From Gnetum montanum (taxonomy: Eukaryota; Streptophyta; Gnetopsida; Gnetales; Gnetaceae), in the NCBI GenBank assembly GCA_015680685.1, contig MNCI01002010.1:188001-242413 (forward strand): a stretch of DNA of 54,413 nucleotides. The letters run 5' to 3'. The number at the start of each line of letters is the position of its first letter. The stretch's first letter is position 1. Of the stretch, positions 19,831 through 31,983 are shown in pieces. The translations under genes and the position numbers were made by a program. Below the pieces are notes generated by a model. That model had not been told where the DNA came from. It searched no databases and worked only from the letters and a program-made list of their open reading frames with translations.

Positions 19831-22166
19831 GTTTGCGTAAAGAAGGTTTGTGAGATCTGTATATTCTATTATTTCCTCAATTTGGTAGCTCCTTGAGGTA
19901 GATTTCAGCTTGGTTGTAGGCATTCAACCCATTAAAGATAGGTTGCCATACCTCGCCTCCTTCTTGAAGTTGTTGGAGCACTTGGTTCCTTTTAGCCTTT
20001 GCAATTTGAATCTACTTTTTATTTACTTCCTTTTGTAATCCCACTTGGTCCCTGTAATGATTCTGGACTTTTTCAAAGTTCATGGGCTCATTCTTCCAAG
20101 TGGAAAATTCAATGGCAAATTTCTATCGCAATGATCAAACCTCCTCCACAGACAAATTTTGGTTCTCAGCAGCCAACCTTCTTACATCAACATTCACCCT
20201 GGCTAGCTCTTCCTACTCTTGGTGGATAAAAGTTTTCATGTGCTCATTCTCTACACCAACATTGCATAGGTAATGAACCTCCACAGTCAATCAAACATTT
20301 TCCTAGTGAACTTTCATCAAGTTCTTGTCTAGATTGTATGCTTGAGCATCTACCAAGGACTTGTCAAAGATCATCATCTCTCACTCATCCTGAACTATCT
20401 AAAGTTTGAGCTAAAGATATTGAAAAGCTTCATCTCTTGTGACCTCACATTTGAGGATAGCTGGATTGGCAAGTTGGATTCTTAATTGGGCCACTTCTAC
20501 TACCAAGCGTTGACTTGCGGCTTGAGAAGCTTGAAGTTGCCCTTCCAAAATAAATCTCTTACCCATTATCGAGAGTAGCTTTGACTGGGTTGAAATGATG
20601 TTGTTCATAAGATCAAAGACATCCTGAAGTGGTTGCCCAGTTGCTACTAGTCAATCTAAAAATTATTCATGTTGGGTTACATTAATCTTGGTATGTGAAT
20701 TTCTAGTGGATGCCTATACATCTTGAAGTCCATGAACATCTAGTAGAGGTGTCGCTGGTGCATTGAAAGCTATAGAAATTGTATTAGCAACCACTTCGAC
20801 TGTAATCTCCTATCCTTCATGCTGCATCACCAAGATTGTTTCCCCTTCACCAATCTTCAAGCATACCAAGAAGGTAGCAGCATTTCCAGAAATGTTAGGA
20901 AATATTTGTTGGGTTGACATTGTTATGTCTTGGATGCTAGGATCTATTCTTGCTAGCACTTGCATGCGGGTAGTGAAGAACATCGACCCTGCTCTTGTTA
21001 GCAAGCTAGCTGATCAAGCCACTTACTCTAGGTGGCTCATCACAGGGCCACTTGCTCGAAGTATCTTCTCCTCCATCGGTCCTACTACATTGCTCTTACT
21101 GGCTCAAGAGTATTTGTCAAATATTTTAGATGTGTTCTACAATGGTTTGTGAACCTGATCTTATTGTTTGTGTAGGTGGTGAAGGTGCTTGCTAATCTTC
21201 CTCCATCTGTGTAGTCACTGGAGTTTGATCCTTCATCATTTCATGCCATGAGGTAATTGGGGCATGCTATATTATATCATTGGCATATCATGCTATCCCT
21301 AACTATTTGCACAACTTTTTAATTAGGCAAGGAAATGGGAGAGCTCGTCTTCCATGTTCTCTTTCAGCAAACCTCTTTTCGATTTCCAAAAATATCAACT
21401 GTGGAAGACTCATTGGGAATTTCCCATCCAAGGTGGCACATGCACAAGCAAAGAATGCCATGATTTTTCTGGGTCTTACTGTTGGGTTCAAATGGTAAGA
21501 CACGATCTTTGAGTACACCCTCTCCATAGTGGTCATAGTTGTGAACTCCTTGCGCTCCACCCCATAGCACTACCTGATTAACTCTCCTTTTACCTTAGGG
21601 TCTTCTTGTTTTGGGATCTCTACCACATCTACTCTAGCCTTTGGCAACCCCAGAGCTTATGCGATTACTTCAAAAAAGTAAGAGACATAAATATATTTAA
21701 CCCTTACTCTAGACCCAGCAGGTTTTTGATTCATCCAGAAGAGATAGGTCTCTCCTAGGTACCATTCACCACTAGTTGTGATGATTGGCCACATTGGAGA
21801 GATTTGTAGCTAAAGCCTAACATCTTCTAGTGTGTTCTTGAGAAATGGTCCAAAGTTTAGCTTTTGTAGGACCATTCGTTACACTTCTTGTGGCTTGATA
21901 ACATCAAGAGAGGCCTGGGTCAAGGTGACCTCAAGCTATGGTGCTATCCCTAGATTTTCATTCCCTTGCGATGGCTCACTAGGAATCTCCTCGTTGGGAA
22001 TCTAGTGGATAGATTCCACATTAGGTCCTTCATAGAGGGGGCTAGTTGCATGAGAGCCCTCCACATGCTCTAGTTGTTGCACACCTCAGACTCTTCCCAT
22101 TCATGGACCCTTGTCCCTCGATTAGGATGCTCCTTCACCTCTTGGGTGCCTTGGTTTTGGTACCAT
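19830..22166 (-). pseudogene. Decayed gene: helical plant-transposon-like domain plus coiled coil
   Basis: From an ATG at 22,166 (MVPKPRHPRGEGAS) a broken minus frame can be followed for 2.3 kb. The middle part contains YHLNPTVRPRKIMAFFACAC and LPQLIFLEIEKRFAE, then RALPFPCLIKKLC (21,303-21,560). This is the pattern of domains annotated as putative plant transposon protein, where a helical repeat ends in a F-P-x-L-I-x-x-L-C motif. From 20,608 down it becomes heptad-rich (RLVVEVAQLRIQL, then KKEV-type helices), a probable long coiled coil. Stops are frequent. Its architecture parallels the gene at 8,564-12,231. A TATA-like CTATATATAGG lies upstream at about 22,590. Function unknown. Confidence 0.55.
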
Positions 22167-24249
22167 CTATAATCAAACATAACCACCAATTAGACTATGC
22201 ACAAGTTTTTCAAAAATGGGTCTCATACACCTTCTCAGTTTGACTAATTTATGTTGTTGGCATGGGCATTTTGTGAGATTCCCCAAAGTGTTAATTAATG
22301 GGTTAGAGCCAAAAACAAGAAAGGATAAGTTAGAGTTAAACAGTTGTTTTCATTTCTACCCCTAGATATGCGAAGTATTAATTAAATAAATAATTAATTA
22401 ATTGATTAATTATGCATAAGCTTCACCCCCATGACTAAGAGCATACCTTCGAGTGCTCAAGAGGGTAAGGATCAGTTGATGCAAACGTGCGATAGAATGT
22501 AGGTGCTTTGGGAATAAGTTAGGTAGAAAAATGGCAAAATATCCCCCCCAATTTGGATTCCAAATGATGAACTTTTAAAGCATAATGGACCTATATATAG
22601 GGGTTCAATGCTGCATCAACGGGGTTGCGTATATGTGGCCATGTATACGGAAGGGGATACATATACAGGGCCCTGTATATGCAAGGGGTGACACCCATTA
22701 ACCAACATTGACCAACTAAACAAAGACTCGAAATGATAAATTTAAAATGCCAAATTGGGGCAATTGAAGCACGGAAGAGGCCTAGAACATGACCGAGAAT
22801 AAGAGAAAGGTAGGTTGGGCTAGGAAAAGTGTCAAAGATAGGAGAACATGATAAAGAATAACTCTGTAGGGAAGGAATCATATGATGGATTACACAAAAA
22901 TAGTTGAACGACAAAATCAAGAGGATGGGAACGTAATAGGCAGGACCAGGGGTATGCAAGTGGGTCCTCCCCATAGTAAGCCATAGCCTTAATAGCCCTT
23001 GCATATCCTCAACACCAAGGTCTGTGGACCCCAAGGTCGAATTGGTGATCGCAAGTTGAGACTCCCATCTATGAGCACGTACCAAGCCATGAGAAGTTCA
23101 AGGGGTTCATGAAAAATGATCACAACATAAGGCTAGCAGTGAGGTGAGTGTTGGAGAGAAATGAGTGAAGAGAGAGGAGTGGATTTTGGAATCCCAATCA
23201 TTGGTCACATGAAACCCCATTTGAAGTTGTGGTTAAGTGACTCGATAGGACACCTCTTAAGTTCAAATGCAAAACCAACCACATCCATTGATGAGAAACA
23301 TTTGGAGACCTTGCCACTCCCCAAGTAGATAGGAATGCACCCACAAAGAAGCATCACTCCAACAGATTTGAGAGGAAGGAAGAGGAACAAGACTAAGTTA
23401 GAGGGGATGAAGGGAGTCCCATAACTACTTCTTGGATCCATAAGAGGAGGTCTAAGGGGTGCACTTTGAATTCCCACATTGTTGTATTTTATTTTTATTT
23501 TTTATTTTATGGGAACAACACCATGTGAAGACCCATGCTTCAATGCATGAATTTGACCAAGGGGTGTGCTTTGAATCCTCATATGTATATATATATTTTT
23601 TTCTTTTTCCATTTTTCTTTTTTTTCTCTTCTTTTTTGTGTTTTTCCATGAGGACCACACCATGCAAGGTCAAACTGCCAAGGAGCTTCCTTGTAGATAA
23701 GAACTTGGAGTGGGAGGAAATCCATGAGGATGCCCCTACCACATGGGGGTAGGAGAGGCTGATGAATGTTACATTCCCTTGAGGTCACACACGAGTCAAA
23801 GCATTGGGTCATCCCCGATTTTGGGAACCACACAAGTCACACATTAATTAAATGTTTTTAAATGAATGGGGTGACATATTTACAATGGTAGGAAAACCAT
23901 GGATTGGGTGAATGGGTTGATGACATGGTCTCACTGCTAAAATTATGAAATGAAAGTAAACGTAAAATCCAAGAATGACAATGCAGGGGTAGGAGCGAGA
24001 TAAAATAGGTGGACTATTTTGTGTGATCCATCTTAATGAAAAACTATCTACGCCAAACCTAATGACAATAAGAAGACTTATTAACAACAAGAAGAAATGA
24101 AACACACATATATGCATGAATAACAACAAAGAAATAGAAAAGTAATTAAAGAAAGAAAATTTAGCAAGAATGGGAAAATGTATGAATGATGTTAAAAAAT
24201 AAAAAAGTGTAAAAGAAAAATTTAAAAGTGAGGGACATACTGGAATGGA
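22167..24249. other. Non-coding 3' region of element B and adjoining LTR-like sequence
   Basis: No gene is supported. The minus strand at about 23,540-23,580 has a segment also found in the 3' untranslated part of element C near 41,270 (ATTCAAAGCACACCCCTT). At 22,590-22,760 the minus strand resembles the U3 of B's 5' LTR at 31,290-31,432 (TATACAGGGC, then TTGATGCAGC before a TATA-like box). TTAGTCATGGGGGTG at 22,424-22,438 matches the polypurine region of element C. The 3' LTR of B is therefore probably here, but rearranged. Confidence 0.5.
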
Positions 24250-24279
24250 TTAGCATGGAGGATAGTCTCCCCCACAACT

Positions 24280-25640
24280 AGGCAGAAAGGAGGATACATA
24301 AAAGATGGAATGAGGTTGGCCTAATGATGATGAGGTGGTGGCACTAGTTAGGTGGAGATCACAAAAAGGTTTCAGTTGTCGGTTGTTGACCAACTGCATT
24401 CTTGTGGGGTCCTCAGGTTTGTGGATAAAGTAAGGCCCTAGATGGGAAGGTTTTGGAGACAATGTATGGTCCCTTAGACAATGCTTGAAACTTGGTTGGT
24501 TGTGATACATGTGTTGGGTTCTACTACAACACTTTGTCTCTACATATAAATGTGAACTTCCAAATCTTAAGATCATGATATTTGTTGTTGTAGGCCTTGT
24601 GAATATCATTTGAGGATTGGGGCACTAATTGATTCTCATCTAGCACACTTAGGTTGACTAGTCATTTGCATTGTGCTAGTGGTGGGTCAAGGCCTAAGTC
24701 ACTTGCAGTGGATAGTATCTAGATTTCTTCTTGGATTGGAAGTTTTGGTAACTTACCATACACTAACACATAGGGAGTGTAACCTATAGGAAGCTTTCAA
24801 GTAGAGTGATAGACCTGGAGGGGATCATTAAGTTTGGTGCTCCATTCGCTTCTATATTTGCTAATGGTTCAGGTAAGGATCTTGGTGATCTCCCTATTGC
24901 TGACTTCGTCCTACCTATTGGCTTGGGGGTGGTAAGGTGTGGTAAATTTATTTGTAACTTCGAAGTGTTTTATGAGCTTTCGAAAAGTGATACTCATGAA
25001 ATGGGTTCCATTGTCAGAGATGAGTGCATGTGGCACTCCAAACCTATAAACGATTTGCTGTTGGACAAATCATGTGGTGGTGTTGGAAGAATAGTCAACA
25101 GCAACTACCACTTTTGCCCACTTTGTGTAGTAGTCCATAGCTACAATGATGTACACCTTTCCATTGGATAGGGGTGTGATGGGCCCCATGAAGTTGATGC
25201 CCCAAATGTCAAAAGGCTCTAGTGGTTGGATCCACTATTGAGGTCCCTCCATTAGTGTAGCCATCCCACCATCTCTCTACCATCGTTCGTAGGAGTGTGA
25301 GAACCATTATGCTTCCCTAAATATTATGGGTCAATAGTATCCTACAAGTAGGATCTTAATGGTCATGCATCATCCCACATAGTGGCCACCACAAGGGCCC
25401 TCATGAGCATCTTGGAGGATGTGCAGTGTATCTTCATCAGGGACACACCATCAAACCTGGCCATCTATGCACACCTTATAAAGATGGCCATTGATTTCCA
25501 TGTAGCACTTGGCCTTATGGAGAAAATGTTGTTTCTGCTTATGGTTCCACTCCTTTGGAAGCTCCTGAGTTGTGAGATAGGTGAGGATGTGGTTGAACCA
25601 AGGTGATGCTTTGGGCACCTATGGATCGACCACACCAATG
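24280..25640 (-). pseudogene. Integrase (element B)
   Basis: The minus strand contains the zinc-domain lead-in (LHILQDAHEGPCGGHY), then the core [18 protein letters not shown], where the first catalytic Asp of the usual GIDFMGP is Asn, then ALISDNGTHF with the second Asp kept, and the region EVSNREITKIL with the Glu. The C-terminal part resumes after a frameshift near 24,600 (GPYFIHKPEDPTRMQLVNNR). Multiple TAG/TAA stops are present. Confidence 0.78.
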
Positions 25641-27260
25641 AAGAGGAGTTCATCTAGAAATTAGTCAGAGAGGGGCTCCTCCTCTTCAGCATCATCCCAT
25701 CGCAATTGAGAAAAGTGATCAACAACCACATTCTTAGTTTTCTTCTAGTCTACCATGGTGTGGTTAGAATCTTGAAGAATTACCAACCACCAAATAATGC
25801 ATGGGCTCCTCATTGGTTTGTTCATCAAGAACCGAATAGCACTATGGTCAATATGTATGAACACCTTGTATCCATGCACCTAGTGTCAGAACTTCTCTAA
25901 CACAAACACCACCGCCATCAACTCCTTTTTGGTGGTGGTGTAGTTAAGTTGGGCATCCACAATGCTACGGCTTGCATAGTGGATATAGTATGTATGTTTT
26001 TTATCATCACACTATGTAAGCATGGCTCCAAAGACATAATTGGATGCATCCATCATGATGTAGAAGGGATTGAACCACTCATGTGCCCATAGAACTAGGG
26101 TTTGTATGAGTTTCTATTTCAGCACTTGGAATGCAAACTCACATTCCTTGGTCTAGATGAATGGAGAATCTTTCTTTGTGAGCTCTACCAATGGCTTGCT
26201 GATCTCCGATAAGTTTTCAATGAAGTGTTGGTACTAACCAGTGTGACCAAGGAATGATCGAACATCTTTTACAGTGCTTGGTTGGTAGGTGATTTGTTGG
26301 ATGACCTTGATCTTTTTAGGATCCATGCTAATTCCAATTTGAGAGATATGATGCCCTAGCACAATGCCTTCTTGGATCATCATGTTGCTTTTTTAACAAT
26401 CGATCCTTAGATTAGTCTCCAGACACCTTTTTAGCACTTGATCAAGGTAGTCCAAGGCTTGCTCAAGTGTGGCCCCATAGGTGAAGAAGTCATCCATGAA
26501 GACCTCTACCCCATTGCCATTTTGTTGGTAAAAAATGTTGAGGAGAAGGCATTGGAATGTTGTAGGTACATTACATAGGAAAAAAGGTAGCTTCTTGTAT
26601 GTGAAAGTCCATTAGGGACTTGTGAAAGTTCTAAATGTGAAAGTCCCTCAGCTTCTTGGATGGTTATAGCCACTATAACCATCCAAAAGGCTGTAATAAT
26701 AATGCCCTGCAATGGTGTCCAACACCTAGATCACAAATGAGAGTAGGAAGTGATCCTTGAAGGTAGCCATGTTGAGTAATCAGAAATCAATACAGACCAT
26801 CCATTTGTTATATTTCTTTGGCATAATAATGAGTGGGCTGACCCATTCACTATCGGCAATGGAGTAGATGAACCTCGCCTTTAGCAATTTCTCGATCTCA
26901 TCTTTGATGACTTACTTTAGTTTTGGGGTTCAATCTTTGGAATTTTTGTTGTGGCTTTACTGAGGGATCTATATAGATTTGATGTTGGCTAACCCTGGGA
27001 TAACCTCCTATCAACTCAGGATAGGACCATGCAAAAGTAGCATCCCATTTGTTCACCACCTTTAGCAACTTATTTTTTTGTTTGGGAGTAAGGGTGGCAT
27101 TAATAATGATCGATTTTCCATTCTGCAAGAATGCATATTCCAAATAATTTGGTAAGGATTTTAGATCCAAGGGCTCTTGTTTGAAGCTCTTAAGTATTTG
27201 TAGCTTTTCCCAATCATCATGGTCATCAACAGTGGATACTTGTTGATGAACCTCTTCCAT
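25640..27260 (-). pseudogene. Reverse transcriptase and RNase H (element B)
   Basis: The start (KQEPLDLKSLPNYLEYAFL, then FAWSYPELIG) is the standard Athila-type entry to RT. The palm follows (YYYSLLDGYSGYN), then VEVFMDDFFTYG near 26,460-26,510 with both catalytic Asp intact. The thumb (VRSFLGHTG) and RNase H (DASNYVFGAML, then YTTTKKELMAVVFVLEKF) come next. Stops and small shifts occur at about 26,900, 26,700 and in RNase H. Confidence 0.85.
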
Positions 27261-27399
27261 TTCATCACGTAGGCTCTTACAAGCCCCTCATATGGTTCCA
27301 TGCATAAGGTGCTGCAAGTAGGATCAACTGTTACCCATTGGGTGCCCTCTTGATTTTTGACTACTGCATATAGGCACTGTTGAACCAATGATTCTTCGG

Positions 27400-27905
27400 T
27401 ACACAAACTACATACTTGAATGGATGTCCACTTGGTGGATCATAACTACTACACATAGGTGCACCCTAAGTTGTTGTATGCGATGCATGGAACACATTTC
27501 TTGTCAATATTTTCAAAAGGATTTTCCTTGGAAATTTCAACAGAAAGATCACAAAGTCCAAGTCGTGCATCCACCATGCTCATCCAGGCTCTTCCCATTA
27601 TGATTGGGAATTTCCCCTTGCAATTCTCCACAAATATCATAAGGAAATTAGTAGGATAAGACCACCCACAAATGGTGGTCACAATGTCTTCTACCAATCC
27701 CAAGGAAATAGTGATGGATTGGTCTACCAGCTCAAGACCAAGGTTACTCTTCTTTAATAGGGTCAAGTTCCAATTCTTGTACATGTCATGGGAGATCAAA
27801 TTGACTCCTGACACTGATTCTAGAAGAGATTTACATGGCTCATTTCCTACCACCTGAAGATAGATGAGGGGGATTTCTAGATTAGTCAATTTTAGGGGAA
27901 GATGC
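27400..27905 (-). pseudogene. Aspartic protease region (element B)
   Basis: The minus frame reads EIPLIYLQVVGNEPCKSLLE and then SVSGVNLISHDMYKNW. In this family the loop is normally D-S-G at the catalytic Asp; here Asp is Glu and the following Gly is Val, so activity is lost. The domain continues through ELVDQSITISLGLVEDIVTT, which is nearly the same in element C at 37,180. It lies between gag and RT as expected. Confidence 0.72.
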
Positions 27906-27999
27906 CTTGCCTTTATCTAGTCAGTCATGGCATATGTGAGCATGATCATCTATATATTGAAGGCCATTTGGTTTGAACACTTCTCAAGCAGTGGAATGG

Positions 28000-30434
28000 T
28001 GAAGGTGCTTTGATGTTTAGAGGCACTAGCCATAGCTCTATGTTATGGTATGTTCAAATTTTTGGGTTGAAGGAAGGGACGTTTTCATGGCTTGGATTCT
28101 GGTCCACTCGGCTAAGAAGTTGATTATAGGTTGACAGCCATCATAGTGTTACGTTGCTATGGCTATGGTGGTATCTCCCCTTACATAGGTGGAGCAAGTG
28201 GTAGTTGAGTGGAATGTTGTGGAGAAGGAGAAAAAGGAGAAGGTGATGGATGATGGTATAGATGTGGGATTTCCCCCCTAGGTGATGGAGATTTTGGATG
28301 GAAGTATTCTGGGGGGTGGTAGTAGTTTTGAAAAGTTGCATAATTGGAAGAGTCCTGTGAGGAGACTAGTTGTTGAATGTAGTACCCATAGGGGTCTAAC
28401 TGTCGATAAGGGTATTTCTACCTTGGAGGTGGCATTCCACATGCTTGTGGTTGTTGCCACTGCTAGAAGTATTCATATGGTTATGGTGGTGCTCCACTTG
28501 GATAATACCCTTGCAACTAGTGGAACTACTTTGGGTTTCCTTGTGGGTAAGAGAACCTTCAAGGTGTTTACCTCTTTGCCAAGCGAGGATTCAACGTGTA
28601 CACCCTAGATTCTTGGAGATGGGACACCACAAGACAACAACCCTTAGGATGTTCATATTGGCATATGCCACATTCATCATCCTCCTCCATGTTAGAGCCT
28701 ACAACTTGTTCTGCTATAGCAATCTTTCCCTTACCCTTATATTGGGCACATTCAACTTCCTTCTTTCTACATCGATCACACTCACTACTTTGCTCTCTAG
28801 AAACTTATGCAATTTTTAGGATATTTTGGGATTTTTCATTTGGAGAGTCCCACATCTTGTCAACCTTTTCTAAAATCTTAGAAAAAAATATCTACAATGG
28901 CAAGGTTTTTCAGTTCACCGCTGCTTCCAATGATGATTCTTCCTTATCTTCATAAAAATGGACCTCCGTTTTTCTAATCGAAGGGTCCCGATTGAACTCT
29001 TCTACACTTTCCTTCATTCTCAACTCCTTGTATTCTTTGGCCACTTACTCAATGAGGTGTTGTAGTTGATGGACCCTTAATTTTGATAATTGCCCCTAGG
29101 TGTACACACCAAGGGTCTTTCTAGTTTCAAAGCGGTGCCCATTAATGATATGATGAAGTTGTGCTCATTGAGAGTAGCCATTACTAGGGAATCGATGTAG
29201 TAGTGAATAGTATCTACTCATGACTACATCCAAGGGTTGATGATTGCCTTGTTTCCACCCTTGGATCTAATGTCTTAGGTTCGCCACTCTGGAGTACATT
29301 TGATACTTGTCATTGAAGATCTCCAACATCATACTCCATATTCTGATTGATTTTAGTTCCAAGGACTGGTACTAGCTTTCTGATTCCTTGATGAGTGTGT
29401 GAGGGAATAACTTAAGATTTTTCCAATTATTATCAATATTATATAGGGTGCAAGCATCATGGAATGCTTGCAGGTGAGTTTGTGGATCATAATTGTATCG
29501 CCCTTCAAATATATGGATGTTGTTCATATCAATGCATTTGATCCAACTATCATTTATGTGCCTACTAGGTATCTAAACTACCTTGGCGATATGGAGCATG
29601 CTCCGAGTAGCCAACAATGGCTCATCTGAGTCATAGTCCTATTGAGGGCCACGATGTTCATGATGATGTCGACTACCCCTCCTTTCAAGATGATGAGCCT
29701 TGCATGGTTAGCCATGCCATTTCTCACACTGTTCCATTCATTCTTTATGACCATCATCACCTCACTCTTTTCTACATTGATCATGATCGGAGTTAGAAAT
29801 GGATGAAGGTAGAGGGGAGCAATAGGATGGTGAAAAGGAGAGGGATCTCCACCGCCTTGCTGTCAATCTTTCCCTCTACTCTGATGATGGCCTCCATATT
29901 CTAGCCCATATTTACTTGTGTCATAACCCCTCTGGTGTGATCCTCCATCTTCATGGGGGTCCCGGTCAGTTGATTGCTTATTCTGAATGATGGATTTAAT
30001 GAACTGGTGTCCCAAAGGAAGTTCAGCTGAATGGGAATCATGAAAGATAGGCTCCCCATTGTCTTGTATCCCTTGCAAGAATAAGATGTTACTAAACTAT
30101 TTCCCCTTCATGTGTTCATACTGATCTACCTATTGCTGATCTCGTGCTCATTAGGCCTTAGTGGGATGATAGTTCCAATAGTTATGATCCTCCATGACGT
30201 ACTCCATACCATAGTACTAGATGCCTAGTCTAGCAAGATTATGAAATAGCATTCAAGAGCTAATCCATTAGGTGGTAGTACAATGTTTCCCTCCATTTCC
30301 TACCATTGCAGATGTTCATCCTAATGTAGGATGGAGGTGAAATTAGGGATATAATCATCTAGCTGTGTCTACATCACCCAACATTCTTGTGGAATTGGTG
30401 GGTTGGATTCATCTAGCCTATGAGAAGAAGACAT
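28000..30434 (-). pseudogene. Gag (element B)
   Basis: An ATG at 30,434 follows the primer site by about 110 bases (MSSSHRLDESNPPIPQ). The capsid core is readable at about 29,560-29,200 (IHIFEGRYNYDPQTHLQAF, then LKLFPHTLIKESESQYQSL), the plant retrotransposon gag fold. A zinc-knuckle-like CGICQYEHPKGCC lies at about 28,640-28,680, and a Pro/Tyr/Gln-rich tail follows. It contains several stops. The partner region in element C has the same order. Confidence 0.75.
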
Positions 30435-30540
30435 GTTTGATGTTAGATAATCCACTTTATTGGTGTATCTTACTTGTTACTTAGTCTACCTAGAATGCAT
30501 ATATTTTACTAAAGGTAAGTAGCACATGTAGGACTAATAG

Positions 30541-30559
30541 TCCCTAGCAATGGCACCAA
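30541..30559 (-). other. Primer-binding site of element B (Asp-tRNA type)
   Basis: Minus strand TTGGTGCCATTGCTAGGGA directly abuts the LTR end. It differs from the Athila consensus TTGGCGCCGTTGCCGGGGA only by C-to-T and G-to-A changes. Confidence 0.8.
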
Positions 30560-31432
30560 TGATGAGCAGCTGGGTACCCCGATGCCCAACCATGCAAGTC
30601 ACGAGCATTCACATGAAACTTGATTGAATTCTATAGACTGTAAGCACTTAGCATGTACTAGACCCTAACTAGCAAACCCTTGGGTTAGAACGGTCATTGT
30701 CTTCCTAACCTCACTTGTGATGTTTAGATTGTAATGGTTAAGTGAGATGACGTGTAATTATCTTGGAAAGTAAGACTAGAATATTAAATAACCTATAATT
30801 ACCCTAATCTATATCCTAACTATTCCTAGCATAAGTATTCTATCCCATCTTCTATACGCATCCTAAGCATCCCCTAGCCACTATTGGGTTACTAGACGTT
30901 AAGTGTCGCTGGCTTACCAAGTGTTGGATTTATGTTCGAGATGGTCATACTTATGGCTTTTTACAATTTATAAAAGAGCAATAACAATTAAAGTAATAGT
31001 AATGAAAACCTAAGGAATTATCAAAAAATTCAAATATTGAAATATCAAACCATTTAATTCATTAAATAACTAAATCCAATTGTTGTAAGGAATTCTTGAA
31101 AAGCTCATTGTTATTGCCATTCATGCCAATGGGCTCAAGTACAACAACACTCAAATAAAGAGCCAAATATCTTTCTTAGACCTACTACAAGCACTTGGAA
31201 AATATTCAAACTCACATGGAAAACAACTATAAGAGCTTCGCTACAACTGACAAAAAGGTACCTAAATGAGGCAAAAGGCCCTCTTATTTATAGGTTGAAA
31301 TAGGCTCCACGTAAACGGGGCCACGTTGATGTATGAAAGGCTGCATCAATGGGGCCTCGTCGATGCAGCTGCCTATACATTGCCCTGTATACACAACCTA
31401 GTCAATGCATTGACTAATGACATTCTATCATC
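30560..31432 (-). repeat. 5' LTR of element B
   Basis: On the minus strand it ends GCTGCTCATCA at the primer site and contains TATAAATAAG near 31,275-31,285. The start is placed at TGATGATAG (31,432) by analogy with the TGATGGG start of element C; no target duplication was confirmed. The 31,433-31,983 stretch beyond it is AT-rich with no gene. Confidence 0.6.
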
Positions 31433-31983
31433 AATCTAAATACCATTTATAACTATGTGCTAAATATCTAAATACTTATTTCATGGAGGTGTCCTTTTGA
31501 AGGTGTAAAGAACATTTCTACAAGAGCAATAACAAGATAACTAACTAAGCCAACTCTTAATGACTCTAAGGTAAAAACATAAAAATTGAAAGAAGCAACA
31601 AGACAATTAAGTAGAACTTAGGTAGAACATGAGACTCTAATGTTATTCTCAATCATTTATTAAAACTAAAACTAAATGTATTCTCAATTCTTCCTTAAAT
31701 CTAGAATTATAGGTATAGTTTAATTTTCTTTGAGAGGCCAATTATGAGTTGCCTTGGCTTTTCATGGGAAAAAAAATTTATTATCATAATGTTTGAAGAA
31801 AAGAGAAAAAATTTCATGGAAAGTATTATGGGTATGTAATGGCTCAAACAATTTCTAATCCAAACTTTAAGGCTTAACAATTACAATGGAAATAATTATT
31901 TTACACTTATTTTGATTTTTCTCATCATGAAAATAGATTTAATAAATCAATTTTGGAAGATCTTAAGAGTTTTGTTTAATAAA

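Larger units (their letters stand above)
22424..31432 (-). mobile_element. Element B: Athila-like Ty3/gypsy LTR retrotransposon
   Basis: Minus-strand order is LTR, Asp-type primer site, gag, protease, RT with FMDD, RNase H and integrase, then a long non-coding 3' region. There is no archaeal RNase H, which separates it from A and E. The RT box VFMDDFFTYG and the EGIVLGHHIS element are characteristic of the Athila group. It is the same kind of element as C (33,489-43,382), in opposite orientation and 2 kb away. The 3' limit is taken at the polypurine-like tract and is uncertain. Confidence 0.75.

Noticed and set aside
22424-22438. TTAGTCATGGGGGTG as the proven start of B's 3' LTR
   Set aside because: Sequence after it does not match the 5' LTR of B and leads into an unrelated gene within 260 bases. 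Retained only as a tentative limit.
24250-24609. Separate 119-codon gene on the minus strand
   Set aside because: Its second half matches the C-terminal end of the element C integrase, so it is a frameshifted part of the element B integrase.
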